From: Bacteroidota bacterium
GTDB lineage: Bacteria; Bacteroidota; Bacteroidia; 2-12-FULL-35-15
NCBI GenBank assembly: GCA_947504725.1
Contig: CANNHN010000001.1
Coordinates: 585,425-626,153, forward strand
Length of the DNA stretch: 40,729 bases
Direction: 5' to 3'
In this document: positions 26,101-33,984 of the stretch, one piece after another
How positions within the stretch are numbered: position 1 is the stretch's first letter
Layout of the letters: each line of letters opens with the position of its first letter
Notes under the pieces: model-generated
The model's database searches: none
Seen by the model: only the letters and a program-made list of their open reading frames with translations
Told to the model about the DNA's origin: nothing
Made by a program: the position numbers and the translations under genes

Positions 26101-26676
26101 ACCATATGTTCCCGACCAGCCAGTAAAACTGCCTGCATCAAATCCCATGTTGGTACAAGATGGTTGTGTTGGTGGAGTTACAATATAATTTACTCCAATT
26201 GTATAATCGAAACATGGACAATATCCAGGATAACAATCAATCAAAATATAATAACATTGTCCAGCAGTTACACTTGCAGAAACTCCAACTTCAGGAGTAC
26301 CTTGACTAGTAGTACCAGCAACACATGTTCCAACACCAGGACAACCTTGCCAAACTGAAAGTGCAGGAAATTGAAATGGTTGTAAAGGATCGAAACAATA
26401 AATGGTCATGTTGGTTAATGAAATATTTATTGTCCCAGTTGTTGGTGCACAAAAATAATATAACCAATCGGCACCTTGCGTATTAAGCGGATCCATACAG
26501 GATGCACCCACCATATTATAATCGTTAGTGGTAGTTGCTGCACAAGTTGAACCCGTTGAACTCGTAAACGGAATTGCAATTGGACTCGCCAATGCGTTTG
26601 CACAAGTATTTCCACCTTGAGAAAATCCTAAAAGGGGTAACGATAATAGAGAGAGAAAGAGAGCGATTTTTTTCAT
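23125..26676 (-). CDS. Large repetitive surface protein with T9SS type-B C-terminal domain
   Basis: The 1183-residue protein has a signal peptide (MKKIALFLSLLSLPLLGFSQ). The N-terminal Cys-rich domain (~22-165) is followed by a ~200-residue module (CTNMGFDAGSFTGW to HFSYAYLDVQC) with FFLAPGYTDVYYRPW, also present in the paralogue at 27130-30921. A series of Ig-like repeats of about 70-80 residues follows (pattern VNSP.IC.G.TATLTA.GA.TY.W..GA...V..A.ASP..TTSYTVTG), then two PKD domains (SWLWNFGDP, SWVWDFGDGTG). The last ~90 residues (FYIPNCVTPNGDGVNDFFFGDG, IFDRWGNEIFHG, DVYVWKVKL) are a T9SS type-B domain. It is probably a long adhesin. Ser, Thr, Gly and Ala dominate the repeat region. It is 27 nt downstream of the small secreted protein gene, suggesting one transcript. 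Confidence 0.9.
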   Translation of the reverse strand: MKKIALFLSLLSLPLLGFSQGGNTCANALASPIAIPFTSSTGSTCAATTTNDYNMVGASCMDPLNTQGADWLYYFCAPTTGTINISLTNMTIYCFDPLQPFQFPALSVWQGCPGVGTCVAGTTSQGTPEVGVSASVTAGQCYYILIDCYPGYCPCFDYTIGVNYIVTPPTQPSCTNMGFDAGSFTGWSGTYGYSIHDGPPGAPTPTYNPITFAIAAPQHTITAGAGVDPIGGFPVVAPGLGPNSAMLGDGVTAGYGGATLQQTFNVTAANALLTYQYAVVIQDANGATAHTTEQQPFFKIEVFDCAGNPIVCGQYLVVGGPGIPGFFLAPGYTDVYYRPWTPVAVDLTPYIGSCATIKFSVGDCSLGAHFSYAYLDVQCAPMAITGPNFVCPGVATTLTAPAGAAAYSWAPGGQTTQAITVSPATNTTYTCTITSVAGPMCTTFLTYPVTVYPPATVTSTSQTVCAGIPATITATPGVAGGGFSWAPGGATTSSLTVSPAVTTTYIVTYTDLNGCTDTAHGIVTVNPLPLVVVNSPSICPGDTAFLTATGATSYTWSPGVTVTGVGTAFGTPATTTSYTVTGTTGSCSSTAVATISNGGTIVVNVNSPTICAGATATLTASGGTTYVWTAGATSTGVATATASPAVTTTYTVTGSTGSCSGTAIATVTVNPLPITTVNSPSICSGVTATLTAGGASTYTWSAGATPTGVTTATASPLVTTSYTVTGTSLTCTSTAIATVTISPAPPSNAGPDISFCTSGVGNLGFVGTAGDTYVWNPATGLSNAAISNPTVTLTNPGPGVSTSTYTVTTTNTASGCTSTDVVVVTVDAVQTANAGSAQSLCFGSSVTLGGAVGGSATGGTWSGGTGTFSPNANTLNATYTPSATDTIGGSVTLTLTSNGPTLCPFASSNVTLTFYPSPVVAFSSTPPGCPPLCVNFTDLSTAGGGTIVSWLWNFGDPASGTGNNSTLQNPSHCYNASGFYDVTLTVTSSNGCTSTLLISQFVQVFEVPTAAFTANPTSSTIFDGMINFTDQSYTNIVSWVWDFGDGTGSTSQNNAHQYPVTSPGIYNVTLTVVNSDGCTSSVTSPVEIGPEFTFYIPNCVTPNGDGVNDFFFGDGIGIVDYDIWIFDRWGNEIFHGSYLYDKWDGRANGGADIAQQDVYVWKVKLTDVFNRKHSYIGTVTIVK

Positions 26677-26703
26677 GAGCTTATTGTTGGGGATAAATCA
26701 TGA

Positions 26704-26976
26704 TTATTTATTTTCTTTTATTTCAAATTTTTCTTTTGAGAGCATTCCATCTGAAGCTTTTTTGGTAACAACAGCTTGCTTTTTATTCACTTCACATGAA
26801 TGAATAGCATTGTCATCCTTAGCCACAACTTTCTTTTCTTCCGAATGGTTTGCTGGTTTTACTTTATCCGCTTGGATTTTGTAAATAATTTTTTCTTGCT
26901 TTGCAGGATCTTGAGAAAAACCATGTGAACAAAACAGAATAGAAAAAACGATAAAAGAATTAATTTTTAGATTCAT
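26704..26976 (-). CDS. Small secreted lysine-rich protein
   Basis: This is a 90-residue protein with a clear signal peptide (hydrophobic FIVFSILFCSHGFSQ), leaving about 68 residues rich in Lys and Glu with a single Cys (CEVNKKQ) and no recognisable domain. It sits between two giant paralogous surface proteins on the same strand, 27 nt before the start of one. The signal peptide and conserved-style spacing make it a probable real gene. Function unknown; it could be a small periplasmic partner of the adhesin or a degraded remnant. Confidence 0.65.
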   Translation of the reverse strand: MNLKINSFIVFSILFCSHGFSQDPAKQEKIIYKIQADKVKPANHSEEKKVVAKDDNAIHSCEVNKKQAVVTKKASDGMLSKEKFEIKENK

Positions 26977-26985
26977 TAGCTTGAA

Positions 26986-27000
26986 ATTTGTTTAACAAAT
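26986..27000. repeat. Short palindrome upstream of the small secreted protein
   Basis: ATTTGTTTAACAAAT is a 7-bp inverted repeat around one base, placed about 10 nt before the ATG at 26976. It may be an operator or a leader hairpin; in AT-rich DNA chance occurrence is possible. Confidence 0.3.
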
Positions 27001-27129
27001 ATTCCTAATAATTCTTCTATTTAAGAAGATATTGTGCTAATATAGATACAATTATTAAAAAATAGTTGCATCAACAATCTAATTATTAACCTTTTATCGC
27101 TAATACAGGTGACTTAATTCACCAAAGTC

Positions 27130-30100
27130 TTACTTTACAAGTGTTACAGTACCAATATAACTGTGTTTTTTACCAAACACATCTTTTAACTTTACTTTCC
27201 AAACATATACATCTTGTTGAGCAACATCGTCTCCTCCATTTGCTCTTCCATCCCACATATGGTTTAAATCGTTTCCATGAAAAATTTGATTTCCCCAACG
27301 ATCGAATATAAATAAGTCGTACTCAACAATACCTATTCCTTGTCCAAAGAAGAAATCATTTGTTCCATCACCATTTGGAGTGAATGCATTTGGAATAAAG
27401 AATGTAAATTCTGGTCCAATTTCCACTAAATGACTTATAAAGTCGGTACATCCGAAACTATTAGTAACAAACAATGTAGCTAAATATGAACTTGAAGCAA
27501 TATCAGGATAAGTATGAACAGGACTAGGAGTAGTGAAACCAACTGAGTCGCCATCACCAAAATGATACAACCAAGAAACAACATCAGATGATGAACCGTT
27601 TACCAATGTTACAACGGGATTCAACATAGATGCAGGATTTGGAGTTGGAGTAAACTCAGCAATCGGCTCTGGATATACTTGAACAAATGCAGGCATCAAC
27701 AATGTAGTTGAACAACCATTATTTGAAACCACTGTAAGTGATACATCATAAAATCCGCTGTTATTATAACAATGAGAAGGATTTTGTAAAATGTTTTCTG
27801 GTCCAACATATCCATCACCAAAACTCCATAACCATGATACAATTGTTCCACCAGCAACAACTGAAGCATCGGTGAAAGTCACACAATGAATAGGACAACC
27901 TGCAGGAACAGCTGGGAAAGCCACAACTGGATTCGCGAAGAATGTAAATGTTACATTTGAAGAAGCAAAAGTACAAGGACCCGTTGGATCATTTGTTGTT
28001 AGTGTTAAAGTAACCGTTCCAGCTAAAATTTCTGCAGCGCTTGGAGTATAAACAGCATTTAATGTCGTGTTGTTTGGAGCATATGTTCCCGTTCCACCAC
28101 TCCATGTTCCACCCGTTGCAGAACCTCCAATAGCTCCAGCTAAAGTAATTCCATTGCCAGTACATACACTTTGAGGAGAACCAGCATTTGCAGTTGCAAC
28201 TGCATCAACCGTAACTACAACAACATCTGTAGATGTACAGCCGGTTGTTGAATTTGTAGTTGTAACAGTATAAGAATTTAAAATTGCAGGACCACCAGGG
28301 TTAATTAACGTAACACTTGGATTTGAAGCTGTAGCGCTACTTAAGCCAGTTGCTGGAGACCAAGAATACGTATCACCAGCAGTTGCTGCTGCACCAATAT
28401 TTCCAACACCACCAGTACAAATAATAACATCCGGACCAGCATTTGAAATTGGAGGAGGATTAAATGAAATTGTAACAGGCGCAACATCTGTACATCCACC
28501 AGCAGTTGTTGATTGAATGTAATATGTTCCAGCAGTTGGAATAGCTGTTGGTGTTGCCAATGTTAAAGTAGCTGCGGCATCGGTCCAATAGGATAATGTT
28601 CCAGCACCAGTACTTCCAGCAGTAACAGCAGCTCCTGTAATATCAATTGTTCCAGGAGAACAAACAGCAGCAGGATTTGTAATTACTAATACAGGTAAAG
28701 GGTCAACCGTTACAGTTGCAACTACAGATCCAGTGCAGCCGCCAGTAGTAGCAGTAACAGTATAAGAAGTAGTTACAGCAGGTGAAACCGTTAAGGGATT
28801 AGCAGCTGAGCCCGTGTCCCACAAATAAGTTGTTCCACCAACTGCTGTTAAAGTAGCTGTTCCGCCAGCACAAATTGTTGGAGAGTTCACTGTAGGCGCT
28901 AATGAGCCACCAACAGTAACTGTAGCAACAGCAGACGAAGTGCAACCAGCAGTAGTACCCGTTACAGTATATGAAGTTGTTATTGCAGGAGTAACAGATA
29001 TAGGATTAATAACAGCACCAGTAGACCATAAATAGGTAGTTGCACCACCTGCTGTTAATGTTGCAGTTACAGTAGGACAAATAGAAGGTGAATTAACAGT
29101 TGTAACTGGATTAGCATTTACAACAACTGTTGCTGTTGCAGAACCTCCACACGCACCAGTAATTGTATATGTAATTGTATTGTTTCCCACAGTTGCTGTT
29201 GCTGGATCGAAAGCACCAGTTGCAGCATTTGTAATACCAGTTCCACTCCATGTACCGCCAGCAGGTGTTCCCGACAAAACAACAGCAGAAGCATTTGCAC
29301 AATAAGGACCAGAAGGAGTTATAACTGGAGGAGCACCAGGAGTTACAGTTATGTTTTGAGTAATCGTTGCTGTACATGGCCCTAGTGTTACAGTTAAAGT
29401 AACAGGAAACGTTCCAGCAGCAGGAAAGATATAAGAAGGATTTTGAGTTATATCATCTGGAGTACCATCTCCATTGAAATCCCAAGACCAACCAGTAATT
29501 CCACCGGGAGTTGAAGTATCGCTAAATACAGTTGGTAAACCATTACAAACAGTTGTATTTGTAAAAGACGCGACTGGATTTAACGGACTACCTGGAATCG
29601 TTATATTTAAAATTGTTGTACACGATGCACCAGCAGCAGAAGTAATAACACATTGATATGTTCCAGCCACATTCACAACTACTGTATTATTAGTTGTAGG
29701 GCCTACAATTCCAGTTGTTCCACCAGCAGAAGTATTAGTCCAAGCATAACCAGCAGCGCCAGCTGGAGCAGTTAAGGTTACAGTTCCTCCACCGCAAATA
29801 GCAGGTGAAGATGTTAAAATAGTTAAAGGATCACAATCACCATCAATATAAGCATATCCATAGTGACCACCTTGAGAACAATCAGAAGATGTAAATTGAA
29901 TTGTAACACACTGACCAATATAAGAACTCAAAGGAACCACAACAGTTGTCCATGGTCTATAATATACATCCGTATAACCTGGGGCTAAGAAAAATCCCGC
30001 AATTGGCGGTTTTGCCATAGCCATGTATTCACCACACATAATTAAAGCACCTGAACCATCACGCAAGTGAACATTAAAATATGGACGCTCTGGATCTGCG

Positions 30101-30921
30101 TGACCAGAAGTTGGATCTTGTAAAACACAAGCATAACGATATGTAAAGTTTGCATTAGCAGCAGAAACTGTAAAGGAAATACTAGCACGAGAAGCATTAC
30201 CGCCAGTTACAGGACCATCACCCAACATTAATGAGCTACTTCCACCACCAGCAGGAACTACTGGCAAAGCGGCACCAACAATAGGATCAAAACCACCAAC
30301 TGTTTGAATAACGTGTGCTGAACTACTAAAACCAGCGACAAGAGAACAGGGATCACTCGTAGAGCTTGCACAAGCCGCTGCTGAATAATAATCCCAAAAA
30401 CCCGTTCCCGCTTCAAAACCAGGATTTGTACAAGGAGAACCACAATTTAATGGCGTTGGATTTGTTCCAATGCTAGGCGCTCTTAAATTATACGATTCAA
30501 CAACTTGCGCTCTTCTTTTCTTAAATTCATAAAAATATATTTCATACTTCGATTGTAAATTAGAATAGTATGCATTAACCTCTGCAGTAGTTGTAATCTC
30601 TCCTTTACCTACTTTGTAAATCAATACTTCTTTATCTTTCGATAATTTACCCTTGATATAATCCATGAAGTATTCCATATCATTGAAATTACCATCATTT
30701 GTAAATAGGATATAATTAATGAAACTTCGGACATCCACTTTCTCAGAAAGTAAATTCGTTTTATTTATATAACTCGTCCAATCTTTTTGCGAAAGATTAT
30801 ATGGATTAGAAACCGACAAACCTCCAGAAAGAGTAGTTTGAGAATTTGCAGTTAAGCCTAAAGACAAAAGCAACGCTAGCATGAGCATTCGTGCGATTGT
30901 AAAAAGTTGATTAGTTTTCAT
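27130..30921 (-). CDS. Large repetitive surface protein with T9SS type-B C-terminal domain (paralogue of 23125-26676)
   Basis: The 1263-residue protein has a signal peptide (first ~28 residues, ending LTANSQ). Residues ~30-155 are a charged helical region (NDMEYFMDYIKGKLSKDKE, YEIYFYEFKKRRAQVVESYN) absent from the paralogue. Residues ~160-370 are the shared module with FFLAPGYTDVYYRPW and YGYAYIDGDC. Then follow PKD and Ig-like units, including three near-identical ~75-residue repeats (TVNSP.IC...ATLTA.G.TTYLW.TG), two more PKD domains (SWLWSFGDGY, SWLYHFGDGD) and a type-B C-terminal domain (FFIPNAFTPNGDGTNDFFFGQG, DRWGNQIFHG). The final ~100 residues are nearly the same as in the neighbour, pointing to a recent duplication or gene conversion. 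No SprF-like gene is adjacent. Likely role: cell-surface adhesion. Confidence 0.9.
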   Translation of the reverse strand: MKTNQLFTIARMLMLALLLSLGLTANSQTTLSGGLSVSNPYNLSQKDWTSYINKTNLLSEKVDVRSFINYILFTNDGNFNDMEYFMDYIKGKLSKDKEVLIYKVGKGEITTTAEVNAYYSNLQSKYEIYFYEFKKRRAQVVESYNLRAPSIGTNPTPLNCGSPCTNPGFEAGTGFWDYYSAAACASSTSDPCSLVAGFSSSAHVIQTVGGFDPIVGAALPVVPAGGGSSSLMLGDGPVTGGNASRASISFTVSAANANFTYRYACVLQDPTSGHADPERPYFNVHLRDGSGALIMCGEYMAMAKPPIAGFFLAPGYTDVYYRPWTTVVVPLSSYIGQCVTIQFTSSDCSQGGHYGYAYIDGDCDPLTILTSSPAICGGGTVTLTAPAGAAGYAWTNTSAGGTTGIVGPTTNNTVVVNVAGTYQCVITSAAGASCTTILNITIPGSPLNPVASFTNTTVCNGLPTVFSDTSTPGGITGWSWDFNGDGTPDDITQNPSYIFPAAGTFPVTLTVTLGPCTATITQNITVTPGAPPVITPSGPYCANASAVVLSGTPAGGTWSGTGITNAATGAFDPATATVGNNTITYTITGACGGSATATVVVNANPVTTVNSPSICPTVTATLTAGGATTYLWSTGAVINPISVTPAITTSYTVTGTTAGCTSSAVATVTVGGSLAPTVNSPTICAGGTATLTAVGGTTYLWDTGSAANPLTVSPAVTTSYTVTATTGGCTGSVVATVTVDPLPVLVITNPAAVCSPGTIDITGAAVTAGSTGAGTLSYWTDAAATLTLATPTAIPTAGTYYIQSTTAGGCTDVAPVTISFNPPPISNAGPDVIICTGGVGNIGAAATAGDTYSWSPATGLSSATASNPSVTLINPGGPAILNSYTVTTTNSTTGCTSTDVVVVTVDAVATANAGSPQSVCTGNGITLAGAIGGSATGGTWSGGTGTYAPNNTTLNAVYTPSAAEILAGTVTLTLTTNDPTGPCTFASSNVTFTFFANPVVAFPAVPAGCPIHCVTFTDASVVAGGTIVSWLWSFGDGYVGPENILQNPSHCYNNSGFYDVSLTVVSNNGCSTTLLMPAFVQVYPEPIAEFTPTPNPASMLNPVVTLVNGSSSDVVSWLYHFGDGDSVGFTTPSPVHTYPDIASSSYLATLFVTNSFGCTDFISHLVEIGPEFTFFIPNAFTPNGDGTNDFFFGQGIGIVEYDLFIFDRWGNQIFHGNDLNHMWDGRANGGDDVAQQDVYVWKVKLKDVFGKKHSYIGTVTLVK

Positions 30922-31184
30922 TTAGAGAGATTTTGAAGTTATTATTTAACGAATTTACCTAAGTATGAGGCAAATAAAAAATATTTTGCCCAGTATTTTA
31001 GCCTTAATGATATTGAAAAAATTAGACGAAAATGGCTTTTTAGTCGAAATACCCTCTAAAAAGTAACATTAACCTCTTTTTATAAAGAAGACAAATGCAA
31101 TAAAAAGGCTGCATTTGAAATGAGAAGTTATTAACAATTTTGATAAAAACTATTAAAATGAGGCAACCATAAAAAAATGGATTT

Positions 31185-32123
31185 TTAGGCCCAAGAAAGG
31201 TCTTTTTTAAGAAAAGAAAGGGTTTTAGCTTCTAAGCTATTGGATTCTGGTTGATAATCATACTCCCAACCAGCAGTTTTAGGTAAACTCATTAATATGG
31301 ACTCTACTCGTCCGTTACTTTCAAGTCCAAACTTTGTCCCTAAGTCATAAATCAAATTAAACTCAACATATCTGCCTCTTCTTAAAAGTTGCCATTGTTT
31401 GTTGACTTCGTTAAATGGTAACGACTTATTCTTATTCATTAATTTGGTATATGTTGGCGCAAACGTATTACCAATTTCTTTAACAAAATCAAAAAGCTGT
31501 TCTTTCGTTACATCTTTTGTTTGGGTTAATTTATCAAAGAAAATTCCTCCTACACCACGTGTTTCGTTTCTATGTTTGATAAAAAAATAATCATCTGCCC
31601 ACTTTTTGTATTCCTTATAATAGTTCGGATTGTGTTTATCACAGGATTGTTTTAAAGCATTATGAAAAAATTTAGCGTCTTCTTCAACAACATAATGAGG
31701 TGTAAGATCAATTCCACCACCAAACCACCAAACTCCTGTGCTCATTTCGAAATACCTCACATTCATATGAATGATAGGAACCATTGGATTTTTGGGATGA
31801 ATAACAATAGAAACTCCTGTGGCATAAAATGTAGTTAATAGTTGCCCTTCGTCCTCTCGCCCTTCGACTCCGCTCAGGGTGACAGCAGCATTTTCATTCT
31901 TTTTTAGAAAATCAGGAATTAGTCCGTGGACTGCTGAATACAATACTCCACCTTTTTCAATTACAGTCCCATCTTGTAAAATACGAGTTCTCCCTCCACC
32001 ACCTTCTGCTCTTTTCCAATTGTCTTCTTTGAATTTTCCAATGCCGTCTTCGTTTTCCAACGCTGTACAAATTGAATCTTGCAACAACATGAATCCTTCG
32101 GAGATTTCTTCTTTGGTGAGCAT
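31185..32123 (-). CDS. hemF: Oxygen-dependent coproporphyrinogen III oxidase with an in-frame repeat insertion
   Basis: The 312-residue enzyme oxidatively decarboxylates coproporphyrinogen III to protoporphyrinogen IX in heme synthesis. Family motifs are clear: WKRAEGGGGRTRIL (36-49), GVSIVIHPKNPMVPIIHMNVRYFE (103-126), WWFGGGIDLTPHY, HRNETRGVGGIFFD, and RGRYVEFNLIYDLGTKFGL near the end. Between VHGLIPDFLKKNE and LLTTFYATGVSI there is an extra stretch NAAVTLSGVEGREDEGQ (about residues 78-94) encoded by a REP-like repeat. It lies in a loop that is normally short and variable, so activity may survive. The stop of the LysM gene is 3 nt upstream, so the two are probably co-transcribed. Confidence 0.94.
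   Translation of the reverse strand: MLTKEEISEGFMLLQDSICTALENEDGIGKFKEDNWKRAEGGGGRTRILQDGTVIEKGGVLYSAVHGLIPDFLKKNENAAVTLSGVEGREDEGQLLTTFYATGVSIVIHPKNPMVPIIHMNVRYFEMSTGVWWFGGGIDLTPHYVVEEDAKFFHNALKQSCDKHNPNYYKEYKKWADDYFFIKHRNETRGVGGIFFDKLTQTKDVTKEQLFDFVKEIGNTFAPTYTKLMNKNKSLPFNEVNKQWQLLRRGRYVEFNLIYDLGTKFGLESNGRVESILMSLPKTAGWEYDYQPESNSLEAKTLSFLKKDLSWA
31859..31884. repeat. REP-like arm inside the hemF coding sequence
   Basis: The plus strand reads GCCCTTCGACTCCGCTCAGG followed by GTGACA; the minus strand therefore begins TGTCACCCTGAGCGGAGTCG. This is the same pattern as the intergenic arm at 2356-2375 (TGTCATTTCGAGCGGAGTCG). A second CCCTTCG 15 nt away (31845-31851) may be what remains of flanking repeat sequence. 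The copy is in frame and stop-free. Confidence 0.75.
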
Positions 32124-32126
32124 AAG

Positions 32127-33857
32127 TTAATTTGCTTTTAACAATTGATATTCGCTGTACTTGAGTATGTAAACAAATTTATTTTCAAATCCGCTGTCAG
32201 CTGGAAATTGTGAGAACTCAAAATTACTTCCAATTCCATGGAATTTATTACTAGAAAGATTTTTCAAAAAACCAGTCCCTTCCTTTTGAAGAAGAGAAAC
32301 AAAAGAATAGGTAACATCAAAACCTTGAAAAACATAAACATCTGGTTCGGTTTTATATTTTAATCGATAATTTTTTACAAAATTTTGTGTTTGAACATTT
32401 TTATAATCTATAAATGTATTAGAAGGAATGTGTAAGGATAAATTATTTAAATATTCGAAATCTAAATTGTCATAATTAATCCAATTTTGCAATCCGAATA
32501 AAACAATTTTGTATTTATCTTTAAATGTATTTAAGGTTGAAATAAATTCTGTTACATAGGATTGATTATTTGAAGGAAGCACAATCACATTTACCTTTGT
32601 AGTACTCAACATACTTTGCGTATTTCCTATTCCAAAACCAATTCTTACCGAATCAGAAACTGGTAATCCAGCTTTCAACAAGTCAGCATTAGCTGCAACT
32701 TTAAATGCGTTATAAAATGAAACTTCTTTTGGATTTGAATTATTAACAAGAATTACATTTTGAGTTTTGAACGAATCTACAACAAAATGAGCCATCTGTT
32801 CCACTTGCATCGTGATAGAAGGAGAAACTTTTGAAACATAGGGATTATTAAATAATATTTTGTTCACTTGCGTGAAAGGAGAAACGATAGCTATAGAATG
32901 CTCTTTTGCAAAATTTGCTACTGGAATAAATCCTGAACCATACAACGGACCAATAATTAAATCCATAGAAGACAATTCAGGTTTTTTTAGAATATTTACA
33001 ATGGCCAAAGAATCTTTGTCATCAATATCGTAAACAAATATTTTAGCATTTAATTTCAACTTCTTTAAGGAATCTATAGCTAAAAGTGCACCTTCATAAA
33101 ACTGAAGGGCAACATTCGTTTTGTTTGAAAACTGAGCATCGCCTTTAATTACTTTTTCAATGTCGATAGCATTCGCTTCTTCAGCGTGAAAAGGTAAAAA
33201 GAAAGCGATATTATATTCTTCTTTTTGCTCTCCTTTGTAATTATTATAGCCTAAAGAATTCCTATCAGCAGCCTCTGTATTTATTGTTGCAGTTGTGTTG
33301 TTAATAGAATTGGTAGTTGTTGATTGATTTGTATTCGTTGTTACTACGCTTGTATTTGTTGGTAAAAGAACTTCTGTTTTTTTGATTAACGATGGAATCT
33401 TTAATAATTGATTTGCTTTTAAACCTTCAGATAATTCAGGGTTTAACGCTTTAATTTTCTCAACAGAAATTCCATACTGTTTACTTATTGAATAAAGTGT
33501 TTGAGACTTTTCTACTTTATGAATAATAAAACTAGCCGTATCCGTAGCAGAAAGTTCAGTAGGTTTTTTCTTTACCACCTGAATTTTTAAAACTTGTCCA
33601 GGTTTAATTCCATCTATTGCTTCAGGATTGTCAATTACAATGTCATTAACATCCCGCTTATAAAATTTAGCAATTGCAAAAAGTGTTTGTCCTTTTTCAA
33701 CAGTATGTAAATAATATTTATTTCCATTGATGGTGGCGGAGCTACGCGTTTTGTGAATATCAGTAGATTCTTTTTCTTGTGCGAACGAAGAGACAGTCGA
33801 CAATAGAAAAAAGCCAATAGACAAAAAAAGTTTAATATTTAATTTCCAAATTTTCAA
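32127..33857 (-). CDS. LysM-domain protein with periplasmic-binding-protein-like fold
   Basis: The product carries two LysM domains (about residues 48-93 and 111-155 from the TTG start; pattern VEKGQTLFAIAKFY and VEKSQTLYSISKQYG), which bind glycan such as peptidoglycan. An Asn/Thr-rich linker follows, and then a ~350-residue domain resembling type I periplasmic binding proteins (YNIAFFLPFHAEE, DLIIGPLYGSGFIPVANFAK, IAIVSPFTQVN). In Bacteroidota this arrangement is common, with unknown ligand. The longest frame starts at an ATG at 33932, but that region is the guaA 3' tail read in another frame; no ATG lies before the signal peptide (IKLFLSIGFFLLSTVSSFAQ), so TTG at 33857 is the best start, giving 576 residues. 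It is followed 3 nt later by hemF. Confidence 0.85.
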   Translation of the reverse strand: MKIWKLNIKLFLSIGFFLLSTVSSFAQEKESTDIHKTRSSATINGNKYYLHTVEKGQTLFAIAKFYKRDVNDIVIDNPEAIDGIKPGQVLKIQVVKKKPTELSATDTASFIIHKVEKSQTLYSISKQYGISVEKIKALNPELSEGLKANQLLKIPSLIKKTEVLLPTNTSVVTTNTNQSTTTNSINNTTATINTEAADRNSLGYNNYKGEQKEEYNIAFFLPFHAEEANAIDIEKVIKGDAQFSNKTNVALQFYEGALLAIDSLKKLKLNAKIFVYDIDDKDSLAIVNILKKPELSSMDLIIGPLYGSGFIPVANFAKEHSIAIVSPFTQVNKILFNNPYVSKVSPSITMQVEQMAHFVVDSFKTQNVILVNNSNPKEVSFYNAFKVAANADLLKAGLPVSDSVRIGFGIGNTQSMLSTTKVNVIVLPSNNQSYVTEFISTLNTFKDKYKIVLFGLQNWINYDNLDFEYLNNLSLHIPSNTFIDYKNVQTQNFVKNYRLKYKTEPDVYVFQGFDVTYSFVSLLQKEGTGFLKNLSSNKFHGIGSNFEFSQFPADSGFENKFVYILKYSEYQLLKAN

Positions 33858-33879
33858 ATTGCAAAATTTCCAAATTGTA

Positions 33880-33984
33880 TTATTCCCATTCAATCGTTGC
33901 AGGTGGCTTTGAGCTAATATCATACACCACACGATTGATCCCTTTTACTTTATTTATAATTTCATTCGATACTTTTCCTAAAAA
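33880..33984 (-). other. Untranslated guaA 3' tail beyond an in-frame TAG
   Basis: Continuing the guaA frame past the TAG (33987-33985) gives 34 codons without a stop, reading [15 protein letters not shown] and ending [16 protein letters not shown], then TAA at 33882-33880. This is the normal, nearly invariant C-terminus of GMP synthase. With it, guaA would be 509 residues, the standard family length. The tail therefore shows that the gene was recently intact, is read through, or contains a sequence error. Confidence 0.93.

Noticed and set aside
28700-29110. Regularly spaced repeats that might suggest a CRISPR array
   Set aside because: The period is about 220-240 nt, the repeats are imperfect, and they are in frame within a surface-protein gene; they are protein repeats.
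31021-31064. Possible hairpins downstream of hemF
   Set aside because: Stems are short, AT-only or mismatched; not distinguishable from background.
33838-33876. AATTTCCAAATTTTCAAATT-type repeat between the LysM gene and guaA
   Set aside because: It is a low-complexity AT-rich stretch overlapping the likely signal-peptide start; no clear unit structure or function could be supported.
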